This document shows positions 36,337 through 45,431 of a stretch of DNA of 64,000 bases, piece by piece (position 1 is the first letter of the stretch; each line of letters starts with the position of its first letter). The stretch is from Streptomyces sp. SM11 (GTDB lineage Bacteria; Actinomycetota; Actinomycetes; Streptomycetales; Streptomycetaceae): the NCBI RefSeq assembly GCF_002910905.1, contig NZ_NEUE01000250.1:1-64000 (forward strand), in the 5' to 3' direction. The notes beneath the pieces were generated by a model, which saw nothing but the letters and a program-made list of their open reading frames with translations, was not told where the DNA came from and ran no database searches. A program made the translations under genes and the position numbers.

Positions 36337-36602
36337 GTTCGGATCTCCTTGACCAGCTGCTGGATGAACTCGGTTGTCTGCTCCGGAGAGAGCGCCTTGT
36401 CTCGCTGTACATCGTAGGACAAGCGCAGCTCCTCGACGCGTCCTGATTCCTCAACCAGTTCACCGGACTTGCTGCCCTCCAGATAGGCCACGGCCTTGCC
36501 GTTGGCCAGCCACAGGACCGTCAGCGAACCGCCCATCAGATCATGCAGCCCTGCCGAGAAGGGCAGCAATTGAAGCGTCACGTTCGGCCGCTTCTGCTCC
36601 CC
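36312..36602 (-). pseudogene. XRE/DUF5753 (Scr1-type) regulator, C-terminal fragment only
   Basis: The last ~95 residues of a DUF5753 protein: [39 protein letters not shown], and LSPEQTTEFIQQLVKEI to the stop. The N-terminal HTH and the first two thirds of DUF5753 are absent. The similarity stops at about 36602, where an unrelated fragment begins on the plus strand. It overlaps the start of the DUF397 gene, the usual arrangement, so this is the stump of a normal pair. Confidence 0.85.
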
Positions 36603-36770
36603 GGGATCGTCGACTTCTTCGAGGAAGGCGCCGCCGCGGGCAAGGGGGGCCTGGAGCTCATCGGCAACGACGTCGCCGCGTTCTGCGACGACCTGGTCAA
36701 GGACTCACGAACCTATGCGGACGTCTACCAGGAGTCCATCGGCAGGGAACCCGGTACCGCCGAGAAGTGA
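36603..36770 (+). pseudogene. C-terminal fragment of an unidentified gene
   Basis: About 55 residues with coding composition: [37 protein letters not shown] and [18 protein letters not shown] to the stop at 36770. No start, no ribosome site and no recognisable domain. Its 5' end abuts the truncated DUF5753 gene head to head, so both lost their 5' parts in one deletion or replacement. Confidence 0.5.
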
Positions 36771-36925
36771 CCCACTCGTCGCCCCGTGCCGGTGGGCGTA
36801 GCCCGCACGCGCGGTTCGTACGCCTTGGCGCGGCGCGGCACGGCCATTCCCCAGGACGACACGGCTGACCTGTGGTCCTGTTCCTCAGGAGTCGGATGCC
36901 GGGGTCCGCCGGCCGGCGGAGCCTG

Positions 36926-37096
36926 TCACGGCCGGTAGATCATTTCGATCAGGCCCCCGGCGATCAGCGCCCACGCCCCGACGCCCAGCAGCCACCACGA
37001 GTCGCTGACCGCCCCGGCTGCGAGGAGCAGCACGGCGGCCAGGAGCAAGGAGTACTCGGTGTGCCGCAGGCCCCGGGCGAAATCCGGACCCTTCAC
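36926..37096 (-). CDS. Small membrane protein, hypothetical
   Basis: About 56 residues from GTG 37096, with two hydrophobic segments: YSLLLAAVLLLAAGAVS and WLLGVGAWALIAGGLIEMIY. No family is recognised. The frame is open to 37225, but the upstream part has no hydrophobic or coding character. The gene lies upstream of and divergent from the potassium transporter pair. The start is uncertain. Confidence 0.5.
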   Translation of the reverse strand: MKGPDFARGLRHTEYSLLLAAVLLLAAGAVSDSWWLLGVGAWALIAGGLIEMIYRP

Positions 37097-37288
37097 CCGA
37101 TCGGTCGCAGGGTCGGCACGGGCAGGTGAGTGATGCGGACACGGAAGCTGCTCAGGGGGCCCATGGCGTAAGCCTAGGCACGACTGAGGGCGGACGGCAG
37201 GGCCTACTGTCGAAAACGGCGTCAAGGTTGTCTATCGTCTTCCAGTGCGAACAATCGTGGTGTCCGTCCGCAATGCGGAGGGCTTGGT

Positions 37289-38632
37289 GTGGTGAGGCAG
37301 CGGTGGCCGCGCCTCCGGCATCCGGCGCAGGCGGTCGTGGTCGGCTTCGCCGCCGCGATCGTGGCCGGGACCGGTCTGCTGATGCTGCCGGTGGCCAAGG
37401 CCGGGCCGGGCGGCGCCGGTGTGCTGGAGGCGTTGTTCACCTCCACCTCCGCGGTGTGTGTGACCGGTCTGATCGTGGTGGACACACCCGAGTACTGGAC
37501 CGGGTTCGGGCAGGCGGTGATCCTGGGGCTCATCCAGGTGGGCGGCTTCGGCATCATGACCTTCGCCTCCCTGCTGGTTCTCCTGGTCTCCCACCGCTTC
37601 GGTCTGAAAGCCCGCATGACGGCCGCCGCGGAGACCAAGACCCTGGGGCTGGGCGACGTTCGCTCGGTCGTGACCGGTGTGGTCAAGGTCAGCCTGCTGC
37701 TGGAGGCGATCACCGCGCTGGTCCTGACCCTGCGGTTCGCCACCGCCTACGACGAGTCCTGGCCCCGGGCTCTCTGGCTGGGCGTCTTCCACGCCGTCTC
37801 CGCGTTCAACAACGCCGGATTCGCCCTGTACTCCGACAGCCTGATGGGCTTCGTCACCGACCCCTGGATCTGCCTGCCCATCGCGCTGGCGGTCATCGCC
37901 GGTGGGCTGGGCTTCCCCGTCCTGTTCGAGCTGCGCCGCCGGTTCCGCAAGCCACGCGGCTGGTCCCTGCACACCAAGATCGTGCTGTGGGCCACCGTAG
38001 TCTTCCTGGTCGGCGGCAGCGCCTTCATCACCGCGCTCGAATGGTCCAACCCCGCCACCCTGGGCCCCCTGGACGCCCCCGGCAAACTGCTGGCCGGGTT
38101 CTTCCAGGGCGTCATGCCGCGCACCGCCGGGTTCAACAGCCTAGACACCTCCCAGATGAACCCCGCGAGCTGGCTGGGCACCGACGTGCTGATGTTCATC
38201 GGCGGAGCCAGCGCCGGCACCGCCGGCGGTATCAAGGTCACCACCTTCGCCGTGCTGTTCTTCGTCATATACGCCGAGATCCGCGGCGAAGGGGCGGTCA
38301 ACATCTTCCACCGCCGTCTGCACGGCGACCTCCAGCGGCAGGCCCTGACCGTGGTGCTGCTGTCCGTGGCCGCCGTCGCCGTCACCACCGTGGCCTTCAT
38401 GGTCTTCTCCGACCACAACCTCGACCAGTCACTGTTCGAGGTCACCTCCGCCTTCGCCACCGTCGGCCTGTCCACGGGCATCACCGCCGACCTCCCCGTC
38501 GGGTTGCAGCTGCTGCTGATCGCCTTGATGTTCATCGGCCGGCTCGGCCCCATCACCGTCGCCTCCGCACTCGCCCTGCGCACCCGTGTCCGCCTGTTCG
38601 ACCTTCCCGAGGAGCGACCCGTCATTGGCTAG
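37289..38632 (+). CDS. TrkH/KtrB-family potassium uptake membrane subunit
   Basis: A 447-residue membrane protein from GTG 37289. Four pore repeats can be seen, each with a selectivity-filter region: SAVCVTGL, SAFNNAGFAL, RTAGFNS and ATVGLSTGI. It has the conserved GGxxxGTAGGIKV-like loop (GGASAGTAGGIKVTTF) before the last repeat. Length and motifs match KtrB-type, Na-dependent K+ uptake systems. The following TrkA/KtrA gene overlaps by eight bases, so they form an operon with the regulatory ring. Confidence 0.93.
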   Translation: MVRQRWPRLRHPAQAVVVGFAAAIVAGTGLLMLPVAKAGPGGAGVLEALFTSTSAVCVTGLIVVDTPEYWTGFGQAVILGLIQVGGFGIMTFASLLVLLVSHRFGLKARMTAAAETKTLGLGDVRSVVTGVVKVSLLLEAITALVLTLRFATAYDESWPRALWLGVFHAVSAFNNAGFALYSDSLMGFVTDPWICLPIALAVIAGGLGFPVLFELRRRFRKPRGWSLHTKIVLWATVVFLVGGSAFITALEWSNPATLGPLDAPGKLLAGFFQGVMPRTAGFNSLDTSQMNPASWLGTDVLMFIGGASAGTAGGIKVTTFAVLFFVIYAEIRGEGAVNIFHRRLHGDLQRQALTVVLLSVAAVAVTTVAFMVFSDHNLDQSLFEVTSAFATVGLSTGITADLPVGLQLLLIALMFIGRLGPITVASALALRTRVRLFDLPEERPVIG

Positions 38633-39317
38633 GAAGACCACCCCCAAGAAGCGCCGTACGGGGGGACCTCAGGGCTCCGTCGTCGTCATCGGACTGGGCC
38701 GCTTCGGCCGCGCCCTGGCCCTGGAACTCGTCGACGAGGACACCGAAGTGCTCGGCATCGACGAGAACGCCGAAGTGGTGCAAGCCGTCTCGGGCTCCCT
38801 CACCCACGCCGTGCGGGCCGACTCCACCAAGGAGGACGCACTGCGCCAGCTGGGCGTCCACGAGTTCGACCGTGCCGTCGTCGCCATCGGCAGCGATCTC
38901 GAAGCCAGCATCCTCACCGCCTCGCTGCTGATCTCCTTCGGCATCGAGGACGTCTGGGCCAAAGCCATCAGCAAGGCCCACGGCCGCATCCTCACCCAGC
39001 TCGGTGTCCACCACGTCGTCTACCCCGAGCACGACATGGGCCAGCGCGTCGCCCACCTCGTGCGGGGCCGCATGCTCGACTACATCGAGTTCGAGGACGA
39101 CTTCGCCATGGTCAAGACCAACCCGCCCGCCGACATCATCGGCCTCCCCCTGTCCAACAGCGCCGTCCGCTCCCGCTACGGCATCACGGTCGTCGCCATC
39201 AAGCGCCCCGGGGAAGGCTTCACCTACGCCACCCCCGAAACGGTCGTCGAGGCGGACGACACCATCATCGTCGCCGGACGCACCCGGGCAACCGAACGCT
39301 TCAGCGAACTCCAGTAA
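38625..39317 (+). CDS. TrkA/KtrA-family potassium uptake regulatory subunit (RCK)
   Basis: A 230-residue cytoplasmic protein. The best start is TTG 38625, inside the end of the KtrB-like gene, with GAGGAG about ten bases upstream; the frame is open to 38586. The N-terminal RCK domain has the Rossmann loop VVVIGLGRFGRALALEL and the acidic VLGIDENAEVVQ. The C-terminal TrkA_C part includes LIGLPLSNSAVRSR-like strands (IGLPLSNSAV) and DTIIVAGRT. It binds nucleotides and gates the membrane subunit (family knowledge). Confidence 0.92.
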   Translation: MARKTTPKKRRTGGPQGSVVVIGLGRFGRALALELVDEDTEVLGIDENAEVVQAVSGSLTHAVRADSTKEDALRQLGVHEFDRAVVAIGSDLEASILTASLLISFGIEDVWAKAISKAHGRILTQLGVHHVVYPEHDMGQRVAHLVRGRMLDYIEFEDDFAMVKTNPPADIIGLPLSNSAVRSRYGITVVAIKRPGEGFTYATPETVVEADDTIIVAGRTRATERFSELQ

Positions 39318-39798
39318 GACCTTCCAGCTCAATCCCCGCAGGCGGCGGGAGCGGGCCGGCGGAAAGCCCGGCCCGGAACGACTCCAGCTGGTAGCCCACC
39401 AGTCGGCGGGGCGCGGCGGCGGCATCCGCCCCCGCCGCGTTCACCACGCTGCGATTGGCCGGCAGCACCAGCACCACGTCGGGCACGTCGAGGTCCGGAC
39501 GCAGCGCTCTCGCCCCTTGTGCCCGCCGCACCAGCAGGGCCAGCCCCTTCTCCGCCCGGTCGCGCTCCCCGGCGAAAGCCGTTTCGTCCGGGAAACGGGA
39601 GAGGAACGCGTGGGTGAAGCCCCGGTCGGCGGCCTGCATCGCGCACACCTTGCGGAACACCGCGTGGAAGCCGCGCCAGGGGTCCGGGTCCTCCAGCGCC
39701 TCGTCCGGCGCGCCCGCGCACTCGGTGAGCTGCTCGGCGAACGCCTCGCGGGCGGCCCGCAGGATGCGCTCCCTGTTCTCCCGGGCATCCGTCCGCAG
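39301..39798 (-). pseudogene. TetR-family regulator lacking its HTH
   Basis: The frame begins LRTDARENRERILRAAREAF and goes straight on to AEQLTECAGAPDEALEDPDP, then FTHAFLSRFPDE, and ends at 39301. In TetR proteins of this type about 35 residues carrying helices 2-3 and the recognition helix (from G-xx-V-xxIA to LYRHFP-xxEAL) lie between EAFAE and the next EAFAEQL-like phrase. They are missing here and the frame is kept, as expected from recombination between short repeats. No start codon lies near residue 1. The protein could not bind DNA. Confidence 0.8.
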
Positions 39799-39811
39799 GC
39801 CGACGGGGCCC

Positions 39812-40066
39812 GAGGCACTCTGCGAGGGTCGGGTCCCGGTCCCGGTGCCGGCACGCAAGCCGGGCGAGGTGCTCGTACGGGTGCATGCGGCGAGCGTCAA
39901 CGGTGGCGGCCGGGCAAGCGCCCTCACCGGCGGCTACTCCGCGGTGTTCCTCGCCACCGCCGTCACCCTGGTGGCCGCGGCGGTCGTCGCCGCGACCATG
40001 CTCCGCGGTACTCGCCCCGCCGGCACCCCGCAACAGCTCGCCGAGGTGCCGGCCCACGTCGGTTGA
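39812..40066 (+). pseudogene. Chimeric relic: quinone-oxidoreductase start fused to MFS (DHA2) end
   Basis: One open frame joins two unrelated gene pieces. First, CEGRVPVPVPARKPGEV then LVRVHAASVN is the N-terminal part of a zinc-type alcohol dehydrogenase/quinone oxidoreductase. From about 39902, RASALTGGYSAVFLATAV then AAAVVAATMLRG is the last membrane helix of a DHA2-type drug exporter, with its stop at 40066. There is no valid start codon. The 5' end abuts the TetR relic head to head. Confidence 0.7.
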
Positions 40067-40767
40067 TCGCCGCTGGTGCCGCTGGTGCTGCCGCCCTGGC
40101 CGGGGCGTTCCGGGGCGGATCCGCCCCGCTCACCCTGCCGTTGCCGGGTCTGTCCCGTCCGGCGCCGTGACGATCTGGACCCGCGTCCCCATTCGTTCGC
40201 GGCCACGACCAGGCACACGGCCACCAGGACCACGTTCTTGACGACGTACTGCCCCTCCATCGTCGGGGCGGGCGAGTGGGGTTGCCACATCGCGTCGGGG
40301 AGGAGGAAGAGGGTCGAGAACACGCCGCCCATGTGGAGGAAGAACGCGACGAGGGCGGGGCGCAACAGACGGCGGCCGGCGAGCAGACCGATGCCGATGG
40401 CCGTCTCCAGTGCCGCGAGGGAGAGCAGCAGGGCCGTCTCCGGTACGAGGCCCAGGGTCATCCTCGTCGCCGCGTCGACGGCCAGTTGCTCCGCGGGGCT
40501 GGCCGAGGGGAACAGCTTCAGGACGCCGAAGCCGAGGAAGACGATGCCGACCGTCACCCTCAGCAGGGCGAGGGCGTGGGAGTCGACCAGCGCGGCCGTT
40601 CGGCTCAGGATTCGGGGACCGGCCGGGGCTGTCGGGTCCGTCCGGCCGGTCGGGTTGGTCGGGCCGGTCGTGGGCTGGTGACCACGGCCGAACTCGGGCC
40701 TGCGGGCCAGGGGTTCGGGTTCGCTGCCGGGCGGGGTCAGGCGCGGCTCTACGGTGTGGCTGCTCAT
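39934..40767 (-). CDS. DoxX-like membrane protein with run-on C-terminus
   Basis: A 277-residue frame from ATG 40767 (GGGAG upstream). After a Pro/Thr-rich N-terminus (1-60), residues 65-190 hold four membrane segments in DoxX order: LLRVTVGIVFLGFGVLKLF, LLSLAALETAIGIGLLAG, ALVAFFLHMGGVFSTLFL and VVKNVVLVAVCLVVAA. The part after residue ~205 is Arg/Ser/Thr-rich and is the antisense of the chimeric relic, so the original stop seems to have been lost by a rearrangement near 40130. DoxX proteins are linked to redox and quinone metabolism, but the role here is unknown. Confidence 0.8.
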   Translation of the reverse strand: MSSHTVEPRLTPPGSEPEPLARRPEFGRGHQPTTGPTNPTGRTDPTAPAGPRILSRTAALVDSHALALLRVTVGIVFLGFGVLKLFPSASPAEQLAVDAATRMTLGLVPETALLLSLAALETAIGIGLLAGRRLLRPALVAFFLHMGGVFSTLFLLPDAMWQPHSPAPTMEGQYVVKNVVLVAVCLVVAANEWGRGSRSSRRRTGQTRQRQGERGGSAPERPGQGGSTSGTSGDQPTWAGTSASCCGVPAGRVPRSMVAATTAAATRVTAVARNTAE

Positions 40768-41822
40768 GTGCGATCTCCCGCTGTGTCTGTGGGGGTGGGG
40801 AAAACGTGCATGGGTGGCCCGCGCGGCTCGGCGGGTACCTGGGGCATTGCGGGGCGGTGCGCAGGTGGGGGCCGGCGGGTGAGGTGGCGGGGGAAGTGGC
40901 GGGCGAGTACCGGAAGGCTGCCGGGGTCCGTGGCCGGTGCCGTGGTGTCGACGTTCTTCAGCTGCTGCTCATGGGCTCGAACGAGGCGGGTTTCGCACGA
41001 GGCGGGGCCGGTACGTGATCGACGTGGCCGGCCGCCTCTCGATGCCTGGTCTAGACCATACGGATGAGGGTCGGGAGGTCGTCAAGGGGCGTGTCCCGCG
41101 GCACCGGCCAGAAGGGGCGCATTCGCGCCATGTTGCTTCAGGGGTGGAAGAGGGCGCCCATGCAGTCGCCGTCCAGGGGGCGGGGGCCCTCCGTGGAGGG
41201 CCGGCGGAGGGCCGGTAGAGGGCCGCGCACCCGGTTCACCGGGCCGGACGGACTTCCGTCCGCCTCTCTGCTGAGCAGCCCTGTTTCCGTCGGCGCCGCG
41301 TCCGCCGCGCCCCGAAGCGCGTGCGCGGCTCTGACCCCCATGGTCTCTTCCGGCCATTCCGGCGTCCTGGTGCCCGCCGGGCCCGTTACTCGCCGGTCCG
41401 CCGTGCATCGCCGGCCGTTCATCCGGCCGAAAGCAGCCCGGGCCATTCCGGGAGGCATCGGGCACCGCCCGCCTGCGCGGCCGGGCACACGCCACGGGGC
41501 CCGGAGCGTGTGCCCCGGGCCCGGCAGGCCCTGTGGAACGGAGGAGCCTGGCGGGGCCTGCCGCCGGCTGCAGGGAAGCGCTCCCTGGTCATCCTGGCCG
41601 CACTGTTCGTACGCCACCGACACCGCCACCGCCTCCACCGCCTCCACCGCCGGTGGCGGCGGTGGAGGCGGTGTGCGTCGCGCTGAGCCTGCGCCGCCCG
41701 TGGTTCAGGACGATGCGTCTGCGGGGATCCTGCACGACCCCGAGGGAGGGGGCGAGAGAGTGCGCAGCGCCCGTCCGGCGCCGAGGCCGGGCACACGTCG
41801 GGGCCTCCGGGCCGCCCGCCCC
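40768..41822. other. Long intergenic region, no gene supported
   Basis: Just over 1 kb. Several open frames exist on both strands, but none has a domain, a good ribosome site or steady codon bias. The GGT/ACC-rich hairpin at 41636-41673 is the only clear structure. I cannot exclude a decayed gene. Confidence 0.45.
41636..41673. terminator. 16-bp perfect hairpin downstream of the beta-glucosidase gene
   Basis: CACCGCCTCCACCGCC, loop GGTGGC, GGCGGTGGAGGCGGTG. It lies 150 bases beyond the stop of the beta-glucosidase gene. There is no T-run, but the stem is extremely stable and is the likely end of the uptake operon. Confidence 0.6.
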
Positions 41823-43250
41823 TCACCCCCGTTCCAGCCCACCCCGCCCGATGACCCCCGCGTACCACCGCGCGCTGTCCTTCGCCGTGCGGCGCTGCGA
41901 CGCGAAGTCGACGTGGACGATGCCGAACCGCTTGCTGTACCCGTACGCCCACTCGAAGTTGTCCAGCAGCGACCACAGGAAGTACCCGCATACGTCCGCC
42001 CCGTCCTCGATCGCCCGGTGCACGGCGCTCAGGTGGGCGTCCAGGTACGCCACCCGCTCCGGGTCGTGGACCTCGCCCTCCGGGTCGGCGTAGTCGTCGT
42101 ACGCGGCCCCGTTCTCCGTCACCAGCAGGGGCAGGGAGGGCAGTTCGTCGCGCAGGCGGGTCAGCAGTTCGTACAGGCCGTCGGCGTCCACCGGCCAGTC
42201 CATCGCCGTGCGCGGGCCCTCTGCCGGGGTGAACGCCACATGCTGCTCCGCGCCCGCCCACGGGGAGGGGGACTCCGACCTGCCCGCCGAAACCACGCTG
42301 GGGGAGTAGTAGTTGATGCCCAGCGAGTCGATCGGGGTCGACGTGACCTCCAGGTCGCCGTCCCGCACGAACGACCAGTCCGTCACCGCCGCCGTGTCCT
42401 CCACCAGGTCCTGCGGCAGCCGGCTGTGGAAGACCGGGTCCAGGAAGATCCGGTTCGCCACCGCGTCGATCCGGCGCACCGCGTCCCGGTCGGCCGGGGT
42501 GTCGTTCAGAGGACGCAGGGCGTGGAGGTTCAGCGTCAACGAGATCTCGGCCGTCTCCGGCAGGCGGTCGCGCAGGACCCGGGCGCCGGCGCCGTGTGCG
42601 AGGTTCAGGTGGTGGGCGGCGCGCAGGGCCGCGAGGTCGCTGGTCCGGCCGGGGGCGTGGACCCCGTTCCCGTATCCGAGGAACGCCGCGCACCAGGGCT
42701 CGTTGAGCGTCGTCCAGGTCTCCACCCGGTCGCCCAGCGCCCCCGCGACCAGGCCCGCGTACTCCGCGAACCGGTGCGCGGTGTCCCGCTCGGGCCAGCC
42801 GCCCGCGTCCTCCAGCTCCTGCGGCAGGTCCCAGTGGTAGAGCGTGGCGACCGGTCTGATCCCGGCCGTCTGCAGCTCGTCGACCAGGCGGCGGTAGAAG
42901 TCCAGGCCGCGCTCCACGGCCGGGCCCCGGCCGGTCGGCTGGACCCGGGGCCAGGAGACGGAGAACCGGTAGTCCGTGACGCCCAGTTCCTTCATCAGGC
43001 GTACGTCGTCCGGCATCCGGTGCAGATGGTCGGCGGCGATGTCACCGGTGTCGCCGTTGCGCACCTTGCCGGGCGTCCGGCTGAAGGTGTCCCAGATGGA
43101 CGGCGTACGGCCGTCCTCGGTCGCCCCGCCCTCGATCTGATAGGCGGCGGTGGCCGTGCCCCAGCGGAACGCGGTGGGGAAGCGGAGTCCCACCACGGTG
43201 TCGGGGCGGGACTCCGCGGAGGTCGCCGGACGGGCATCGACAGCGGTCAT
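41823..43250 (-). CDS. GH1 beta-glucosidase
   Basis: A 475-residue intracellular GH1 enzyme from ATG 43250; no signal peptide. The acid/base glutamate is in [12 protein letters not shown] and the nucleophile in [32 protein letters not shown] and the C-terminal [20 protein letters not shown] are also characteristic. It would hydrolyse imported beta-linked disaccharides (laminaribiose or cellobiose) to glucose. It is the last gene of the operon, 75 bases after the second permease. In the known ceb operons of Streptomyces the same order (binding protein, two permeases, BglC) is found. Confidence 0.94.
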   Translation of the reverse strand: MTAVDARPATSAESRPDTVVGLRFPTAFRWGTATAAYQIEGGATEDGRTPSIWDTFSRTPGKVRNGDTGDIAADHLHRMPDDVRLMKELGVTDYRFSVSWPRVQPTGRGPAVERGLDFYRRLVDELQTAGIRPVATLYHWDLPQELEDAGGWPERDTAHRFAEYAGLVAGALGDRVETWTTLNEPWCAAFLGYGNGVHAPGRTSDLAALRAAHHLNLAHGAGARVLRDRLPETAEISLTLNLHALRPLNDTPADRDAVRRIDAVANRIFLDPVFHSRLPQDLVEDTAAVTDWSFVRDGDLEVTSTPIDSLGINYYSPSVVSAGRSESPSPWAGAEQHVAFTPAEGPRTAMDWPVDADGLYELLTRLRDELPSLPLLVTENGAAYDDYADPEGEVHDPERVAYLDAHLSAVHRAIEDGADVCGYFLWSLLDNFEWAYGYSKRFGIVHVDFASQRRTAKDSARWYAGVIGRGGLERG

Positions 43251-43325
43251 GGGACGGACACTCCAGAGCGAGGGGAGGAGGGGAGGAGGGGACGAGCAGA
43301 GGAAGCGGGAGGGAAGGGCGCTGCG

Positions 43326-44249
43326 TCAGCCCTTGACCGCGCCCTGCATGATGCCGCCGACGATCTGCCGGCCCAGCAGGCCGAAGACCAGCAGCACCGG
43401 CAGTGTGCCGAGCAGTGTGCCGGCCATGATCACCGACTGGTCGTTGACGTAACCGCCGCCGAGCTGACGCAGCGCGACCTGCACGGTCGGCTCCTGCGAG
43501 GACAGCGCGATGATCGGCCAGAAGAAGTCGTTCCACGCCGTCATGAACGTGAGCATCCCGAGCACCGCCATCCCCGGCCGCGCGATCGGGATCACGATCG
43601 ACCAGAAGATCCGGGCCGTCGACGCCCCGTCCACCCGGGCCGCCTCGATCAGCTCGTCCGGCAGCGACTGCACCAGGTACTGGCGCATGAAGAAGACGCC
43701 GAAGGCGGATACCAGGCCCGGCAGGATCACGGCCTGGAGCTGGTTCACCCACTGGAGTTCGGCGATCAGCATGAACAGCGGGATCACGCCGAGCTGCGGC
43801 GGGATCATCATCGTCCCGATCGTCAGCGTCAGCAGCGCGCCCCGGCCCCGGAACTTCAGCTTGGCGAAGGCGAATCCGGCCAGCGTGCAGCACAGGACCG
43901 TGCCGAGGGTGATGGACCCCGACACGATCAGCGAGTTCAGCAGCGCCTTGCCGATGTCCGCCTCTTCGAGGACCGCGTCGAAGTTCTTGATCAGGTTGGG
44001 GCCCGGCAGCAGGCTCGGCGGCACCTGGGCCAGGTCGGCGTTGGACCGGCTGGCCGCGACGATCGTCCAGTAGAACGGGAACGCCGAGATCAGCAGGGCG
44101 AGGCCGAGGATGAGATAGGAGAGCCAGCCGCCCTTCATCGTCCGGCCCGCCCCACCGCCCCCCTTGCGGAAGCGGGGACGCTTTCCGGGCGGGTCCTGCG
44201 GCGGGCGGCCCTTCCCGGGCGCGGTCGGCGGTGCGGCGAGCGCGGTCAT
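43326..44249 (-). CDS. Sugar ABC permease, MalG/CebG-like
   Basis: A 307-residue permease. ATG 44249 overlaps the stop of the first permease (ATGA). After a basic Pro/Gly-rich N-terminus, six membrane segments follow. The EAA loop is EAARVDGASTARIFWSIVIP, where the ATPase docks. No ATPase gene is in the operon; Streptomyces CUT1 transporters normally share the MsiK ATPase encoded elsewhere (family knowledge). It pairs with the upstream permease and binding protein for beta-glucoside uptake. Confidence 0.92.
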   Translation of the reverse strand: MTALAAPPTAPGKGRPPQDPPGKRPRFRKGGGGAGRTMKGGWLSYLILGLALLISAFPFYWTIVAASRSNADLAQVPPSLLPGPNLIKNFDAVLEEADIGKALLNSLIVSGSITLGTVLCCTLAGFAFAKLKFRGRGALLTLTIGTMMIPPQLGVIPLFMLIAELQWVNQLQAVILPGLVSAFGVFFMRQYLVQSLPDELIEAARVDGASTARIFWSIVIPIARPGMAVLGMLTFMTAWNDFFWPIIALSSQEPTVQVALRQLGGGYVNDQSVIMAGTLLGTLPVLLVFGLLGRQIVGGIMQGAVKG

Positions 44250-45223
44250 CGGCTGGCCTCCTTGCGTGCACGGTGGCGTACGAGCAGGGCGTTGGCCCCG
44301 ACGAGCACCACGATCAGGACGAACATCACCCAGGCGATGGCCGCGGCCCGGCCCAGGTGGAAGAAGCCCCAGCCCTGCTCGTACATGTACAGGCCGAGGG
44401 TCTGGTACTGGTGCGAGATGCCGCCGGAGATCGACCCCTCGAACAGCAGCGGCTCACCGAAGAGCTGCGTCGCGCCGATCGTCGAGATGATCACCGTGAA
44501 GACGATCGTGGGGCGGAGTCCGGGCAGTGTCACGTGGATGAACTGGCGCCAGCGCGATGCCCCGTCCATCTCCGCCGCCTCGTACAGCTCGTGCGGGATC
44601 GACTGCATCCCCGCCAGGTAGATCAGCGCGTTGTACCCGGTCCACCGCCAGATCACGATGCTGGAGACCGCGATCTGCGAGGCGACCGTCCCCGTCTGCC
44701 AGTCCACCGGGTCGAAGCCGACGAGCCCGATCACGTAGTTGATCAGACCGAAGTCCCGGCCGAAGAGCTGTGCGAAGACGAGCGTGGCCGCGGCGACGGA
44801 CGTCGCGTACGGGAGCAGGATCGCGGTCCTGATGAACGTCCGCCCGCGCAGCTTGTAGTTGAGCAGGTGGGCGAGGCCCAGTGCCATCGCCAGCTGCGGG
44901 ACCGTCGACAGCACGCCGATGGTGAACGTGTTGCGCAGTGAGATCCAGAAGTACTCGTCGGTGAACAGCGCCGTGTAGTTGGCGATGCCCCGCCACTCCA
45001 TCTCGCCGCTCGTCTGGAGCTCGACCCGGTAGAGCGAGACGAACGCCGTGTAGAGGAGCGGGAAGAGTCCGAAGGCCAGGAAGAGCGTGAAGAAGGGGGC
45101 GATGTAGGCGTACGGGGAGGCCTTGCGCCAGGTGCGCCGGAGGGCGGCGGCCCGGCCGTCGTCGGGGCCGGGCCCGGTTCCGGACGGGCGTGGCCCGGCC
45201 TTCGCGGTGGCGGTGAGGGACAC
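44246..45223 (-). CDS. Sugar ABC permease, MalF/CebF-like
   Basis: A 325-residue permease. I chose GTG 45223 (GTG-TCC-CTC-ACC, with a GAAGGG ribosome site upstream) because the sequence before it is low-complexity, although the frame is open to 45292. Six membrane segments begin with ASPYAYIAPFFTLFLAFGLF. The EAA loop is YEAAEMDGASRWRQFIHVTL. It forms the membrane channel with the next gene product. About 100 bases of purine-rich tract (pyrimidine-rich in the mRNA) separate it from the binding-protein gene, an unusual gap for such an operon. Confidence 0.92.
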   Translation of the reverse strand: MSLTATAKAGPRPSGTGPGPDDGRAAALRRTWRKASPYAYIAPFFTLFLAFGLFPLLYTAFVSLYRVELQTSGEMEWRGIANYTALFTDEYFWISLRNTFTIGVLSTVPQLAMALGLAHLLNYKLRGRTFIRTAILLPYATSVAAATLVFAQLFGRDFGLINYVIGLVGFDPVDWQTGTVASQIAVSSIVIWRWTGYNALIYLAGMQSIPHELYEAAEMDGASRWRQFIHVTLPGLRPTIVFTVIISTIGATQLFGEPLLFEGSISGGISHQYQTLGLYMYEQGWGFFHLGRAAAIAWVMFVLIVVLVGANALLVRHRARKEASR

Positions 45224-45319
45224 GGTGCGGCCCTTCGGGATCGGGAGCGGACTGGTGGGGGAGCCAAGGGCACGGGGCCGGGGCCGGTCCATCCCCCGTG
45301 CGCGGGCGGACCGGCCCCC

Positions 45320-45414
45320 GGGAGGGAGGAGAAGGGAGGAGAAGGGAGGAGGAAGGAGGAGGAAGGAGGAGGAAGGAGGAGGAGGAAGGAGAAAGGAGGG
45401 AGGGAAGGAGTCGG
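45320..45414. repeat. Purine-rich AGGAGG/GGAAGGAGG tract
   Basis: About 95 bases of almost pure A/G on the plus strand, made of 9-12 base units such as ggaggaggaa and gggaggagaa. It lies between the binding-protein stop and the first permease start. The operon is read from the minus strand, so its mRNA here is a run of CCUCCUU-like units, the same string as the anti-Shine-Dalgarno end of 16S rRNA. Confidence 0.95.
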
Positions 45415-45431
45415 GACAGCGGCGAGCGGCG

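Noticed and set aside
41064-44621. 1185-residue plus-strand frame
   Set aside because: Antisense to the GH1 and permease genes; no motif and implausible composition.
45320-45414. AGGAGG tract as a CRISPR-like or multiple ribosome-binding array
   Set aside because: Units are too short and irregular for CRISPR, and no plus-strand gene follows that could use the AGGAGG copies.
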